Assembly: GCF_023746555.1 (NCBI RefSeq)
Contig: NZ_CP098755.1
Span: forward strand, 3,173,001 to 3,237,000
Direction of reading: 5' to 3'
Origin: Brevibacillus ruminantium
GTDB taxonomy: Bacteria > Bacillota > Bacilli > Brevibacillales > Brevibacillaceae
DNA length: 64,000 nucleotides
Shown: in pieces, positions 16,702-25,705 of the stretch
Layout: each line of letters begins with the position of its first letter
Numbering within the stretch: the stretch's first letter is position 1
Position numbers and translations under genes: made by a program
The notes under the pieces: generated by a model
The model's input: only the letters and a program-made list of their open reading frames with translations
The model's database searches: none
What the model was told of the DNA's origin: nothing

Positions 16702-17568
16702 ATGGACCTGCAAAGCATGGAAATTTTTTTGACGATTGCCCGGCATGGTTCCTTGAATCGAGCCGCAACCGCTTTGTTTCTGGCTCAGTCAACGGTAACC
16801 CACCGACTCAAGCAGCTGGAGCGTCAGGTTGGCACCTCGCTCTTTATTCGTACTTCAACGGGTGTTAGTCTGACTGCTGAGGGAAGGAGGCTTCTCCCTG
16901 TCGCGGCATCCATCGTCGAGCAGCTTCGCTCCTTTTCATCGCAGCGGGATGAGCGCCAAGCCCTGACGATCGTCGCGGGAAAAGCCTTCATCGCGTACGA
17001 ACTGCCCCGTCTGCTTGGCGAATACCGCAAACAGCATCCGTATTTTACCTGTTATGTACGCTCTACGCTCTACGAAGAATCGATCTCTTCCCTTTTGACA
17101 GGAACGGCGGACATCGCGTTTCTCGGGCATGAAGTATACCATCCCCATATCCATCAGGAATTTTTACCGAGCGACCGAATTATGCTCGTGACGTCACCTG
17201 ATCATCCCTGGACTGCGGCCTTTCCCGGTTTTCGCAAGTGGGGAAGCGAGCCGGTTATCGCTTTTGGCAATCACACCGCTCCCTATCGTCAGCGCGTCGA
17301 TCACTTTCTCGCCCAGCGGGGTGTTTTTCCGAATGTCATCATGGAGTTGGACAGCTTTAGTGCTGTCATCAAAATGGTCGAGCAGCGGCTGGGCGTTACC
17401 ATGCTTCCGGAGAGAACGGTGCGTGAAGAAGTTCTGACGGGCAGATTAGCTGCCCTGGATATCGCCCAGGGAGAATTTACTCGTCCGACCCTGATCGCCT
17501 ATTTGCATGGAAAAAAAGAGGACGAGGCTTTCATGCCATTCGTCCACTGGATGAAACAATATTATTAG
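16702..17568 (+). CDS. LysR-family transcriptional regulator
   Basis: DNA-binding regulator of 288 residues. An N-terminal winged helix-turn-helix (1-60) contains GSLNRAATALFLAQSTVTHRLKQLE. The periplasmic-binding-like effector domain runs from about residue 90. The start follows AGGAGAGGAG. It reads divergently from the methyltransferase operon, the usual arrangement for LysR proteins controlling a neighbour. GATAAC repeats near 16641 and 16663 could be binding half sites. The ligand is unknown. Confidence 0.88.
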   Translation: MDLQSMEIFLTIARHGSLNRAATALFLAQSTVTHRLKQLERQVGTSLFIRTSTGVSLTAEGRRLLPVAASIVEQLRSFSSQRDERQALTIVAGKAFIAYELPRLLGEYRKQHPYFTCYVRSTLYEESISSLLTGTADIAFLGHEVYHPHIHQEFLPSDRIMLVTSPDHPWTAAFPGFRKWGSEPVIAFGNHTAPYRQRVDHFLAQRGVFPNVIMELDSFSAVIKMVEQRLGVTMLPERTVREEVLTGRLAALDIAQGEFTRPTLIAYLHGKKEDEAFMPFVHWMKQYY

Positions 17569-17584
17569 CTTTTATGTAAGATTG

Positions 17585-18466
17585 TTATGTCAGGGTCAGC
17601 ATTGTCAATTCGGGTCGGCAGTAGAAACGAATCGGCAAAATGGTGGTTCCCACTCCTCGATTCGTATACACCGGCAGCTTTCCGTCTCCCGCGTACCGTA
17701 AGCCGCTGACGTATTTTTGCCCCATCGGCGGCGTGATCAGAGGTCCCAGGATCGGCAAACGGACCTGCCCTCCATGACTATGTCCAGACAATTGCAAAAC
17801 AAATGGAAACTGGAGAGCCTGATCTGCATAATCAGGCTCGTGAACCAGCAAAATGACTTTGCCAGAAGCAGGAATGCCATCAAGTGCAAGCGCCGGGTCA
17901 GGCACACCGTGCAGCACGTCGTCCAAACCAGCAACATAGAGCGTACTCTCCTGCTTCTGAATCGCAGCGTGCTGGTTCATCAATACAGAGAACCCGGCAC
18001 TTTGCAACGCTTCATGGATGATCCGGCTTTTCCCATAGCGCCAATCATGGTTGCCCAAGACGGCATATTTACCAAGCGGAGGCTGAAGTTTTTGCAGAAC
18101 AGGAACAGCCAAAGGCAGAAGACCCGTCCCTTCGTCGACCAGATCCCCGGTAAAACAAATCAAGTCCGGGCGCTCCTGGTTGATCCTGTCTACAATCTTT
18201 TCCAGCTCGGTAATCCCCAGGTAATACCCCAAATGCAGATCGCTAAAGTGGAGAAGACGCACCCCTTTCCACGGTTCGGGCAATTCGGGAATCGCGATGG
18301 GTTGCTCAACGACCTGGAGCCAATGCCTTTCCAGTGAATAGCCATACACCGTCGATGCCGCTCCCAATCCAATCGCTCCCAAAGCGAGCCGAACTCCCCT
18401 GCGGAGAAAAGACCTTCTCGAAACCGAGGAGGAGAGGGGACTATTCACCCGCATCTGCCCGCTCAT
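17585..18466 (-). CDS. Tat-exported metallophosphoesterase (YkuE-like)
   Basis: Calcineurin-type phosphoesterase of 293 residues. A twin-arginine signal (SRRSFLRRG followed by a hydrophobic stretch, about residues 15-40) points to Tat export. The metal-binding motifs appear in order: FSDLHLG, TGDLVDE, LGNHDW, and GHSHGGQ. This is the layout of B. subtilis YkuE, a wall-associated Tat substrate. Its start overlaps the end of the carbonic anhydrase gene by 26 bp, so they are cotranscribed. It converges with the LysR gene with no clear terminator between them. Confidence 0.87.
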   Translation of the reverse strand: MSGQMRVNSPLSSSVSRRSFLRRGVRLALGAIGLGAASTVYGYSLERHWLQVVEQPIAIPELPEPWKGVRLLHFSDLHLGYYLGITELEKIVDRINQERPDLICFTGDLVDEGTGLLPLAVPVLQKLQPPLGKYAVLGNHDWRYGKSRIIHEALQSAGFSVLMNQHAAIQKQESTLYVAGLDDVLHGVPDPALALDGIPASGKVILLVHEPDYADQALQFPFVLQLSGHSHGGQVRLPILGPLITPPMGQKYVSGLRYAGDGKLPVYTNRGVGTTILPIRFYCRPELTMLTLT

Positions 18467-19019
18467 ATCCGTTTACTACCTGGTCCAGTTTTCCCGTAAC
18501 GGGATCAATCAATAGACCGTGAACAGGGACATGAACCGGCAGCAGAGGATGATTTTTAATCACGTCCACACTATTTTTGACGCTCTCCTCCACGCAGTCA
18601 AAGCCGCGCAGCCATGAGTTCAGTCTGATACCAGAGTTTTTGATGATATGGAATGTTTCCTCCGCGATCCCTCGCTCTTTCATTTTTGCCATCATTTTAT
18701 CCGCGTTGATTGCACTCATGCCGCAGTCATAGTGGCCCACCACGATCACTTCCTCGGCATTCAGCTCATAGATTGCGACCAAAATACTCCGCATAATACT
18801 CCCAAACGGGTGAGAGACAACAGCCCCTGCACTTTTTACATGTTTAAAGTCCCCATTGCGCAAATTCATCGCCTTCGGAAGCAGTTCTTCCAAGCGGGTG
18901 TCCATGCACGACAGGACGACCAGACGTTTGTCCGGAAACTTCGTCGTTTGATACTTTTCGTACTCCTTCTCCGCAACAAAGGCCTGATTATGCTTTAAAA
19001 TTTCTGCAATCGTGTTCAA
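18441..19019 (-). CDS. Beta-class carbonic anhydrase
   Basis: Zinc enzyme converting CO2 to bicarbonate, 192 residues. The zinc ligands and catalytic dyad are visible: C38 and D40 with R42 in SCMDTRL, then H96 and C99 in GHYDCGM. The sequence groups with the short type beta enzymes such as B. subtilis YtiB/YvdA. Bicarbonate is the substrate of acetyl-CoA carboxylase, encoded further right. It lies upstream of the phosphoesterase gene with overlap. Confidence 0.9.
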   Translation of the reverse strand: MNTIAEILKHNQAFVAEKEYEKYQTTKFPDKRLVVLSCMDTRLEELLPKAMNLRNGDFKHVKSAGAVVSHPFGSIMRSILVAIYELNAEEVIVVGHYDCGMSAINADKMMAKMKERGIAEETFHIIKNSGIRLNSWLRGFDCVEESVKNSVDVIKNHPLLPVHVPVHGLLIDPVTGKLDQVVNGYERADAGE

Positions 19020-19109
19020 TGGTCAACACCTGCCTCCTCTACTCATTCTCCTTTATTTTTGCACGGATTGTTCTTCTATTCAATATGTCTGTATGCGACT
19101 CAGGAAAAA

Positions 19110-19143
19110 GGCTGACTATGGTAGCATGTACCCATAGTCAGCC
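19110..19143 (-). terminator. Terminator of spo0A
   Basis: GGCTGACTATGG at 19110-19121 pairs perfectly with CCATAGTCAGCC at 19132-19143. On the minus strand a TTTTT run follows. It lies about 50 bp past the spo0A stop codon. Confidence 0.85.
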
Positions 19144-19195
19144 TGCAGACGTTTTCCTCGCAAGTCATGTCGTTCATTTACGAATGCCGATCATT

Positions 19196-19984
19196 TCAAC
19201 TAATCTTTGCCTCAATCCGCAGCTTGTCTGCCACCATCGCGATAAACTCAGAGTTGGTCGGCTTCGCTTTGGTGTTGGAGATGGTGTAGCCAAACAAGCT
19301 GGAGATGGAGTCAAGATTTCCTCGGGACCACGCTACCTCGATGGCGTGGCGGATCGCTCTCTCGACTCGACTTGCCGTGGTGTTGAACTTTTTGGCAATA
19401 TCAGGATACAAAACCTTGGTAATGGAACCGAGCAGTTCCACATCGTTGTATACCATCGTGATGGCCTCGCGCAGATACAAATATCCCTTGATATGAGCCG
19501 GAACCCCGATTTCGTGAATGATGCTGGTAATGCTGGCATCCAGATTGCGCCCGCGGATTTGCATGGTGTTTTGCGGTTTGACCGCTGACACAAAAGAACT
19601 CGCTGGCTTGCTGTTGGTCATCTGGCGGATGCGCTGCGCCAAGATCTCCATGTCAAACGGTTTCAAAATGTAATAAGCAGCTCCCAGTTCAACCGCTTTT
19701 TTCGTGATTTCTTCCTGACCAAATGCAGTCAGCATAATGATTTTCGGTTGGGGAGAAAGTCTCATCGATTGAATTTGTTCCAAAACGGCAAGACCGTCTA
19801 AATGAGGCATGATAATATCCAGAATCAGTACATCGGGAATTCGTTCCTGGAGCAAGCGAATGACATCGTTCCCGTTATACGCCACACCGATTACATTCAT
19901 ATCGTACTGGCTGCTAATGTACTCCTCAAGCAGGCTTACAAACTCTCGATTGTCATCCGCCAACAACACTTCAATCTTGCTCAA
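19196..19984 (-). CDS. spo0A: Sporulation master response regulator Spo0A
   Basis: Response regulator of 262 residues that starts sporulation once phosphorylated by the phosphorelay. The receiver domain (1-122) has the acidic pocket D10/D11, the phosphorylated Asp at D56 in LILDIIMP, and the conserved Lys in LKPFD. The C-terminal sigma-A/DNA-contact domain carries the highly conserved [15 protein letters not shown] recognition helix and the [14 protein letters not shown] end. The start follows AAGGAGG. It lies directly downstream of spoIVB as in Bacillus, with a sigma-H promoter and 0A boxes at 20089-20157. Confidence 0.98.
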   Translation of the reverse strand: MSKIEVLLADDNREFVSLLEEYISSQYDMNVIGVAYNGNDVIRLLQERIPDVLILDIIMPHLDGLAVLEQIQSMRLSPQPKIIMLTAFGQEEITKKAVELGAAYYILKPFDMEILAQRIRQMTNSKPASSFVSAVKPQNTMQIRGRNLDASITSIIHEIGVPAHIKGYLYLREAITMVYNDVELLGSITKVLYPDIAKKFNTTASRVERAIRHAIEVAWSRGNLDSISSLFGYTISNTKAKPTNSEFIAMVADKLRIEAKIS

Positions 19985-20088
19985 AGTCGTTCCTCCTTAC
20001 AATCACGGTCTGTTTGGAAAAAAGGTGGAAGTATACTTGGAAGTAAAAGAATCCCTAACCTCTGTCATACCACTCTTCACTCCAAAGA

Positions 20089-20117
20089 TTATTCGACAAT
20101 ACCCAGACCATTCCTGC
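20089..20117 (-). promoter_or_regulatory. Sigma-H promoter of spo0A
   Basis: The minus strand reads GCAGGAATG (20109-20117), 11 bp, then GTCGAATAA (20089-20097). This fits the sigma-H consensus RnAGGAwWW-N11/12-RnnGAATww at essentially every position. It lies about 105 bp upstream of spo0A, like the Ps promoter of B. subtilis spo0A. Confidence 0.82.
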
Positions 20118-20157
20118 CAATGACGAAAGATTGAATGATTTTTCCGATATTTCGACA
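20092..20157. promoter_or_regulatory. Cluster of three Spo0A binding sites (0A boxes)
   Basis: Three exact TGWCGAA matches occur in 66 bp: TGTCGAA on the minus strand at 20092-20098, TGACGAA on the plus strand at 20121-20127, and TGTCGAA on the minus strand at 20151-20157. The first overlaps the -10 of the sigma-H promoter and the others lie upstream, so Spo0A~P probably both restrains and activates its own gene. Confidence 0.75.
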
Positions 20158-20230
20158 AGCATTCCCAAACTTCTGCAAAGGAATGGAAAGACCGCCCCAC
20201 CTGATGGCGAGACGGATCCCATTGCTTGGT

Positions 20231-21565
20231 TTATGCTGCGGTTCCGGTCGACTGGTTCGATGGCGGGTTCGGACGAACTTGAAGCCCTGCGTCCTGGAGC
20301 ATCCATTCGATATAACAGCCGTAGCCAGAGGTTGGATCATTTACAAACACGTGGGTAACCGCCCCAACCACTTTTCCATCCTGGATAATCGGACTACCAC
20401 TCATTCCCTGGACAATCCCTCCGGTTTTTTCGAGCAACCGCTTATCCGTAACCTTGATGATCATACCCTTTGTAGCCGGGAAATGCTGTTTCACGACATT
20501 CACAATCTCGATGGAATACTCTTCTACCTTTTGTCCTTCTACCACGGTAAGGATCTTGGCTGGTCCTTCTTTCACCTGTTCGGCCAGCGCAATGGGGATG
20601 GGGTCCGGATACAAGCCCCGTTTTGGTTCTTCTTTCATTTTTCCAAAGATGCCAAACGGTGAGTTTTTGGAGATATTGCCCAGCACTTCGCTTTCATTGT
20701 AAAAACGGGCAAATTTCTCTCCCGGATTCCCGCTTTGTCCTTTTTCAATCGAGGTTACACTCGCCCGTACGATTTGCCCGTCGCCGACAACGATGGCTTG
20801 TCCTGTATCCACATCAGAGATGACATGTCCCAGAGCTCCGTATGCCTTCGTATTCGGTTCATAAAAGGTAAGCGTGCCTACACCTGCTGCCGAATCACGA
20901 ATGTACAAACCCATCCGATACTCCTCGTCCTTTTTGTCTTTGGCAGGTCGCAAGGTCAGGTTTAACTTCTCTTTGCCTCGGACGACCAGCAGATGCAAAG
21001 CTGACTTTTTTTCTCCTGCTTCGCGCACCATCTTTTTGACGTCATTCATGTCATTGATATACATGTCATTCATTTTGATAATACTATCCCCGACATGTAT
21101 CCCCGCCTGTTCTCCCGGGGAGAGCTTCCCACTTCCAGTGTCTACAAGATGATGACCAACGACAAGGACGCCAGCCGTTTGCAATTTTACCCCGATGGAT
21201 TGACCACCCGGGATGACACGCAAGTCAGGCAACACGTTTACTTTTACAGCTTTTAACGGGATATTACGCCATTTTACCTGCAGGTTGGCCTCGCCGGCCT
21301 TCTTCGGTTCTACTGATACAGGCTGACTCAAATCAACAGATACCTCTCGTGCCTCCATGCCGTTTACATTCAGGATATCCGGGTTGCTGTTGACCAAGGT
21401 ACCCATCAAAGGCATCGACACACGAAGCTGTTTCCATGAGCCCTCCATCAGGCGCAATTCGTGGGGAAAAGAAGACAAGTCGTGGAACGGGGTGGAACTC
21501 ACGACGAGAGCCGTGATCAGGAGAAGGAGACTTCCCATCCATTTTCTTTTGTTGTGACGGTTCAC
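20231..21565 (-). CDS. spoIVB: SpoIVB serine peptidase (S55), sigma-K checkpoint signal
   Basis: Forespore-made peptidase secreted into the intermembrane space, where it triggers pro-sigma-K processing. The product is about 444 residues. It has an N-terminal membrane anchor (about 10-28), a PDZ domain with [20 protein letters not shown] (about 150-215), and the S55 protease domain with the catalytic serine in [10 protein letters not shown] near residue 390. The GTG at 21565 is preferred because TAGGAG lies nine bases upstream; TTG at 21571 is too close to it. Its place upstream of spo0A and downstream of recN matches Bacillus. Confidence 0.95.
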   Translation of the reverse strand: MNRHNKRKWMGSLLLLITALVVSSTPFHDLSSFPHELRLMEGSWKQLRVSMPLMGTLVNSNPDILNVNGMEAREVSVDLSQPVSVEPKKAGEANLQVKWRNIPLKAVKVNVLPDLRVIPGGQSIGVKLQTAGVLVVGHHLVDTGSGKLSPGEQAGIHVGDSIIKMNDMYINDMNDVKKMVREAGEKKSALHLLVVRGKEKLNLTLRPAKDKKDEEYRMGLYIRDSAAGVGTLTFYEPNTKAYGALGHVISDVDTGQAIVVGDGQIVRASVTSIEKGQSGNPGEKFARFYNESEVLGNISKNSPFGIFGKMKEEPKRGLYPDPIPIALAEQVKEGPAKILTVVEGQKVEEYSIEIVNVVKQHFPATKGMIIKVTDKRLLEKTGGIVQGMSGSPIIQDGKVVGAVTHVFVNDPTSGYGCYIEWMLQDAGLQVRPNPPSNQSTGTAA

Positions 21566-21628
21566 CAGCAATCACTCCTACCGTTCCCTACCTACACCTA
21601 CAGGAAACACCTCCACCTTGTGTAGTTA

Positions 21629-21658
21629 TACTATTGCCTGCGGGGTTTCGGATTATGT
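21629..21658 (-). promoter_or_regulatory. Candidate sigma-G promoter of spoIVB
   Basis: The minus strand has ACATA (21654-21658), 18 bp, then AATAGTA (21629-21635). This compares with the sigma-G pattern gHATR-N18-cATnnTA, with the first base of each box off. It lies about 65 bp upstream of spoIVB, which is forespore-expressed in B. subtilis. Confidence 0.45.
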
Positions 21659-21696
21659 CAGGAAAATGTATGAGTGATGGATGTTAACCCGGGACA

Positions 21697-21731
21697 GCAA
21701 AAAAGCTGCCCCTTTTACGTGACAGCTTTTC
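21697..21731 (-). terminator. Terminator of recN overlapping its last codons
   Basis: AAAAGCTG (21701-21708) pairs with CAGCTTTT (21723-21730). The minus-strand hairpin starts inside the final codons of recN (stop at 21715) and is followed by six T residues. It separates recN from the sporulation gene spoIVB. Confidence 0.7.
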
Positions 21732-23439
21732 GCTTCTGCCCCAAGAGAATCATCTCCCGGGCGTGTTCTTCCGTTTTTGTCGTGACCTCGGCTCCACCCA
21801 GCATGCGTGCCAGCTCGATTACCCGCTCCTCCTCGGACAATCCTCTGACCAGCGTGGTGGTTTCGTGTTCGCTCATGTTTTTTTGGATCAGGAAGTGAGC
21901 ATCTGCCAGGGATGCAACCTGTGGCAGGTGCGTGATGCAGAGTACCTGCCGTTTTTGTGCGACCCGTACCAGCTTCTCGGCGATCGCTTGCGCCGCTCGT
22001 CCGCTTACCCCGGTATCCACTTCATCAAAAATCAGCGTTTGCACCTGATCCGTCCCGGCCAGAATGGTTTTGATCGCCAGCATGACACGGGAAAGCTCCC
22101 CGCCTGAGGCAATCTTGGCCAATGGTCTAAGCGGTTCCCCAGGATTGGGGGAAATCAGGAACTCCACGGTATCCATCCCGTTTGCGTCCACCCGCCATTT
22201 GCTGCCTTCGATCTCCACGCCGTCCTCGTCCGGTACATGACGAACGTCAATGGCAAAACGCGCACGCTCCATATGTAGCTCCCTGAGCTGCTGTTCGATA
22301 TCCTCTGCCAGCTTGACCGCACATCCCTGACGGATCATGGACAGCTCGGAGGCCTCTACAGCAAGGTCTGCCGCCAGCTCTACCAGTCGCTTTTCCAATT
22401 GCTGCAGCCGCTCATCGTAATGATGCATCTCATCCAGCTCATCCTGGATCGTGGCCGCGTACTCCAGAATTTCATCCACGTTTTTCCCATATTTGCGCTT
22501 CAGCGTTTGAATCAGATCCAGTCGACGCTCTACTTCCTGCAGCTGCACAGGCTCAAAATCGAGGCGATCGGCAAGCTGTCTCAGATTCAGAACAGCATCC
22601 TCCACCTGGTAATAAGCACTCTGCACATTTTCCAGAATCGGCAGCAACTGCTCATCATAAGCGGAGATTCTCTCCAGCTCACTCATGGCATGTCCCAGCC
22701 ACTCCATGCCGCGCTGGTCACCGTGCAGCGAGCGGTAGGCATCCTGAATCCCGTCGAACAGCTTCTCGATATTCATCCATTTCTTCCGCTGCATGCTCAG
22801 CTTTTCGTCCTCGCCCGGCGTCAGGGAGGCGGCCTCGATTTCATTCAGTTGATATTGGAGCAGATCAATCCGCTGAACCAGCTCCCGTTCATTGCGGGAC
22901 ATCCGCTCGAGGTCTTGTTTGGTTTTCGCGTAGCTGACATACAAGTGCGAATACTCTTTCTTGGCTGAACCCATCTCCGCTTCACCGTAAGAGTCCAGCC
23001 AATGGATATGCTTGTCTGCCTGCATCAGCATATGCGTGTCATGCTGTCCGTGCACAGTGACCAGCCACGGCCCCAGTTCCCGGAGAATGGCCAGTGTGAC
23101 AAGCTGGCCGTTGATGCGGATAATGCTTTTGCCTTGGGCAGAGATATCCCGCCGAACGAGCAGCGTCCCGTCCGGCTCCACCTGGACGCCAAAGTTTTCA
23201 CAAACGGAAAATGCCGGATGTCCGGGAGGCAGCTCAAAGAGCCCCTCGACTTCTGCCCGCGTTTCTCCGTACCGGACAAAGTCGGTCGAGGCTCGTCCTC
23301 CCAAAAGAAGTCCCAGCGCGTCTATGATGATGGATTTTCCCGCACCTGTTTCCCCAGTCAAGATGTTCAATCCTTTTTGAAAGGAGATGGTGACTGATTT
23401 GATAATCGCAAAGTTGCGTATGGAAAGCTCCAGCAGCAT
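21715..23439 (-). CDS. recN: DNA repair protein RecN
   Basis: SMC-like ATPase recruited to double-strand breaks. The 574 residues have an N-terminal Walker A in ILTGETGAGKSIIIDAL, a long coiled coil (about 155-370), and a C-terminal half with LASGGELSRVMLAIK (ABC signature) and the Walker B LIFDEVDTGVSG. The start at 23439 has GGAGGG upstream. It lies 17 bp after argR as in Bacillus, forming nadK-argR-recN. Confidence 0.96.
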   Translation of the reverse strand: MLLELSIRNFAIIKSVTISFQKGLNILTGETGAGKSIIIDALGLLLGGRASTDFVRYGETRAEVEGLFELPPGHPAFSVCENFGVQVEPDGTLLVRRDISAQGKSIIRINGQLVTLAILRELGPWLVTVHGQHDTHMLMQADKHIHWLDSYGEAEMGSAKKEYSHLYVSYAKTKQDLERMSRNERELVQRIDLLQYQLNEIEAASLTPGEDEKLSMQRKKWMNIEKLFDGIQDAYRSLHGDQRGMEWLGHAMSELERISAYDEQLLPILENVQSAYYQVEDAVLNLRQLADRLDFEPVQLQEVERRLDLIQTLKRKYGKNVDEILEYAATIQDELDEMHHYDERLQQLEKRLVELAADLAVEASELSMIRQGCAVKLAEDIEQQLRELHMERARFAIDVRHVPDEDGVEIEGSKWRVDANGMDTVEFLISPNPGEPLRPLAKIASGGELSRVMLAIKTILAGTDQVQTLIFDEVDTGVSGRAAQAIAEKLVRVAQKRQVLCITHLPQVASLADAHFLIQKNMSEHETTTLVRGLSEEERVIELARMLGGAEVTTKTEEHAREMILLGQKRKAVT

Positions 23440-23456
23440 ACGTTCCCTCCACTCTC

Positions 23457-23906
23457 CTACAGCATGTCTCTCAGACGCTTGGATACCTCTTCGGAGTTTT
23501 CCTTGGAGCGGCAGATAATCAGGATTGTGTTGTCTCCACTGATCGTTCCCATGATTTCTTCCCAGGGAAGGTTGTCGATCAGTTCCGCCACCGCGTTTGC
23601 ATGACCCGAAAGTGTCTTTAACAGGATAAAATGGTCGGCGTGATCCATGCTGACGTAGGAATCTACGAGCATTCGCCGAAGTTTTTGAAGCGGGTTAAAC
23701 TTTTGTTCTACCGGAACCGAATATTTATAGCGGCCATCAGGCAGCGGTACTTTGACAAGATGGAGCTCCTTGATATCCCGTGAAACCGTTGCCTGGGTCA
23801 CGTTAAATCCGGCAGCGCGCAAACGCTCCACCAATTCATCCTGCGTCTCGATCTCATGACTTCCGATCAATTCGCGAATCCGGATATGCCTTTGTCCTTT
23901 GCTCAT
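23457..23906 (-). CDS. argR: Arginine repressor/activator ArgR (AhrC)
   Basis: Hexameric arginine-responsive regulator of 149 residues. The N-terminal winged helix (1-65) carries [29 protein letters not shown]. The C-terminal arginine-binding domain (about 80-149) has [15 protein letters not shown] and [13 protein letters not shown]. The ATG at 23906 is chosen because GGGAG sits eight bases upstream; an in-frame start at 23951 overlaps nadK and lacks a site. B. subtilis AhrC has the same length and neighbours. Confidence 0.95.
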   Translation of the reverse strand: MSKGQRHIRIRELIGSHEIETQDELVERLRAAGFNVTQATVSRDIKELHLVKVPLPDGRYKYSVPVEQKFNPLQKLRRMLVDSYVSMDHADHFILLKTLSGHANAVAELIDNLPWEEIMGTISGDNTILIICRSKENSEEVSKRLRDML

Positions 23907-23910
23907 AGAA

Positions 23911-24771
23911 TTACTCCCATTCCCCTTGTAATTTGGTTCGTATCGTCTCAAAAAAGCTTCCTTTTTTCCATCTGATCAGCGGCGTGACATAGGAAGATTT
24001 CCAAATAAAAATCTGGTCTCCTCCCTCCAGCTTGCACCCGAATTGACCGTCTATCGACAAGCCCATCTCGTGATGAACGGCATCCACCTCGATGCGAATG
24101 ACCTGATTGGGAGAGAGTACCATCGGTCTTGCCGTTAGTGAATGTGGGGCAACTGGGGTTAGCAGCAGCATATCCACATTAGGTGCTACGATCGGTCCGC
24201 CGGCTGACAGCGAATAAGCGGTGGAGCCTGTAGGACTTGACACAATAACTCCATCTCCGCTGAAGGTACCCACATATACATCATCAAGATAAACGGTACA
24301 TTGAATGATACGGCAAAATGATCCTTTGGCAATTCCGATATCGTTCATGGCCGTATACCGGGCGAGCTTGGTTTGATTGCGAACGAGCTCCGCATCCAGC
24401 ATGGTGCGCTCTTCCAAGTAGTATTGACCAGAAAGCAATTTGTCTACCGCTTGGGGTAAATCTTCCGGGTCCGCTTCGGAGAGAAATCCGAGTGTCCCCA
24501 AATTGATTCCCAAGATCGGCAGGGATGCTCCAGCCAAACGGCGGGCAATACCGAGCAGAGTGCCATCTCCCCCCAACACACAAAGCAGCTGTGCCTCCGC
24601 ACCGATTACTTCCAAACTCGTGCCGATATCAACCCGGTCCACATAGGAAGCCATTTGTTCATCGAGAAGCACTTTGGCTCCCCGCGCTTCCAGAAGATAA
24701 ACCAATTCTCTGGCCACAATCCGGGCTTCTGGTTTTCCTTTATTACCTACGATCCCAATGGTTTTCAACAT
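23911..24771 (-). CDS. nadK: NAD kinase
   Basis: Phosphorylates NAD+ to NADP+. The 286-residue protein contains the family [15 protein letters not shown] loop, [10 protein letters not shown], the ATP/NAD-site NDIGIAKG, and [18 protein letters not shown]. The start at 24771 ([10 protein letters not shown]) follows GGGGTGGGCC; a longer in-frame start at 24810 extends past the family N-terminus. It lies just upstream of argR and downstream of tlyA. Confidence 0.93.
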   Translation of the reverse strand: MLKTIGIVGNKGKPEARIVARELVYLLEARGAKVLLDEQMASYVDRVDIGTSLEVIGAEAQLLCVLGGDGTLLGIARRLAGASLPILGINLGTLGFLSEADPEDLPQAVDKLLSGQYYLEERTMLDAELVRNQTKLARYTAMNDIGIAKGSFCRIIQCTVYLDDVYVGTFSGDGVIVSSPTGSTAYSLSAGGPIVAPNVDMLLLTPVAPHSLTARPMVLSPNQVIRIEVDAVHHEMGLSIDGQFGCKLEGGDQIFIWKSSYVTPLIRWKKGSFFETIRTKLQGEWE

Positions 24772-24851
24772 GGCCCACCCCAAACTTGTTGGTTGGAAAT
24801 CCTTATACAAGTATACAACTTTTCATGCATAAAAAAAGCCTGTTACCATGG

Positions 24852-24886
24852 AAAAAAGCCTCGTCTTGCTGATTCGAGGCTTTTCC
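24852..24886 (-). terminator. Terminator after tlyA
   Basis: AAAAGCCTCG (24854-24863) pairs perfectly with CGAGGCTTTT (24875-24884). On the minus strand a TTTTTT run follows. It lies just after the tlyA stop codon and separates it from nadK. Confidence 0.85.
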
Positions 24887-24892
24887 CAGGAT

Positions 24893-25705
24893 TCACTTCA
24901 ATTCCTCATGAGCAAGGCTTACGATCTCCCTTACTTTTTCCGGCCATTCCACAGAAGTGAAGCCCCCCTCTGCTTTTTTGGCATGCAGCAGGAATTCGAT
25001 GTTTCCTTCTCCTCCGGTGATGGGTGAGAAGGAGAGTCCTTTTAACGCAAACCCGATCTCTTTGGCAAATAAACCAATCTCGATCAGAACCGTCTCATGA
25101 ATCCGCGGATCGCGGACGATCCCGTTTTTCCCCACATTTTCCTTGCCCGCCTCGAACTGAGGCTTGACCAACGCTACCACGTCACCATCTTCCTGTAATA
25201 AACGATACAGAACAGGGAGGATCAGTTTTAGCGAAATGAAGGAAACGTCAATCGAAGCGGCATCGGGACGCTCATCTGCGAAGCTGTCGGGGTCCATATG
25301 CCGGAAATTCGTCCGCTCCATGACGACGACGCGCTCATCCTTGCGCAGTGACCATGCCAATTGGTTGTAGCCCACGTCGATGGCGTATACTTTTCTGGCA
25401 CCGTTTTGCAGGGCACAATCCGTAAAACCGCCAGTGGAGGAACCGATATCCATCATTACTTTGTCTTGCAGGTCGAGTTCAAACACTCGAAGCGCCTTGT
25501 CCAGCTTGAGTCCGCCACGGCTGACGTAGGGATGAACCTCGCCTTTTACCGTAATCGCCACGTCTTCGCTAAACTTGGTGCCCGGCTTGTCACAGCGGTC
25601 TCCCCCTACCTGCACAAGACCTGCCATGACTGCCGCTTTTGCCTTCTCTCTTGTCTCGTACAAGCCGCGTTCTACCAGCAGTACGTCAAGCCGTTCTTTT
25701 CTCAT
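24893..25705 (-). CDS. yqxC: TlyA-family rRNA 2'-O-methyltransferase (YqxC)
   Basis: Protein of 270 residues with an N-terminal S4 RNA-binding domain (1-65, [18 protein letters not shown]) and a FtsJ/RrmJ-like methyltransferase domain. The SAM site is [20 protein letters not shown], and [11 protein letters not shown] carries the catalytic Lys. TlyA proteins methylate ribose in 16S and 23S rRNA; they are often mislabelled hemolysin. The ATG overlaps the dxs stop codon as ATGA, so translation is coupled. Confidence 0.9.
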   Translation of the reverse strand: MRKERLDVLLVERGLYETREKAKAAVMAGLVQVGGDRCDKPGTKFSEDVAITVKGEVHPYVSRGGLKLDKALRVFELDLQDKVMMDIGSSTGGFTDCALQNGARKVYAIDVGYNQLAWSLRKDERVVVMERTNFRHMDPDSFADERPDAASIDVSFISLKLILPVLYRLLQEDGDVVALVKPQFEAGKENVGKNGIVRDPRIHETVLIEIGLFAKEIGFALKGLSFSPITGGEGNIEFLLHAKKAEGGFTSVEWPEKVREIVSLAHEELK

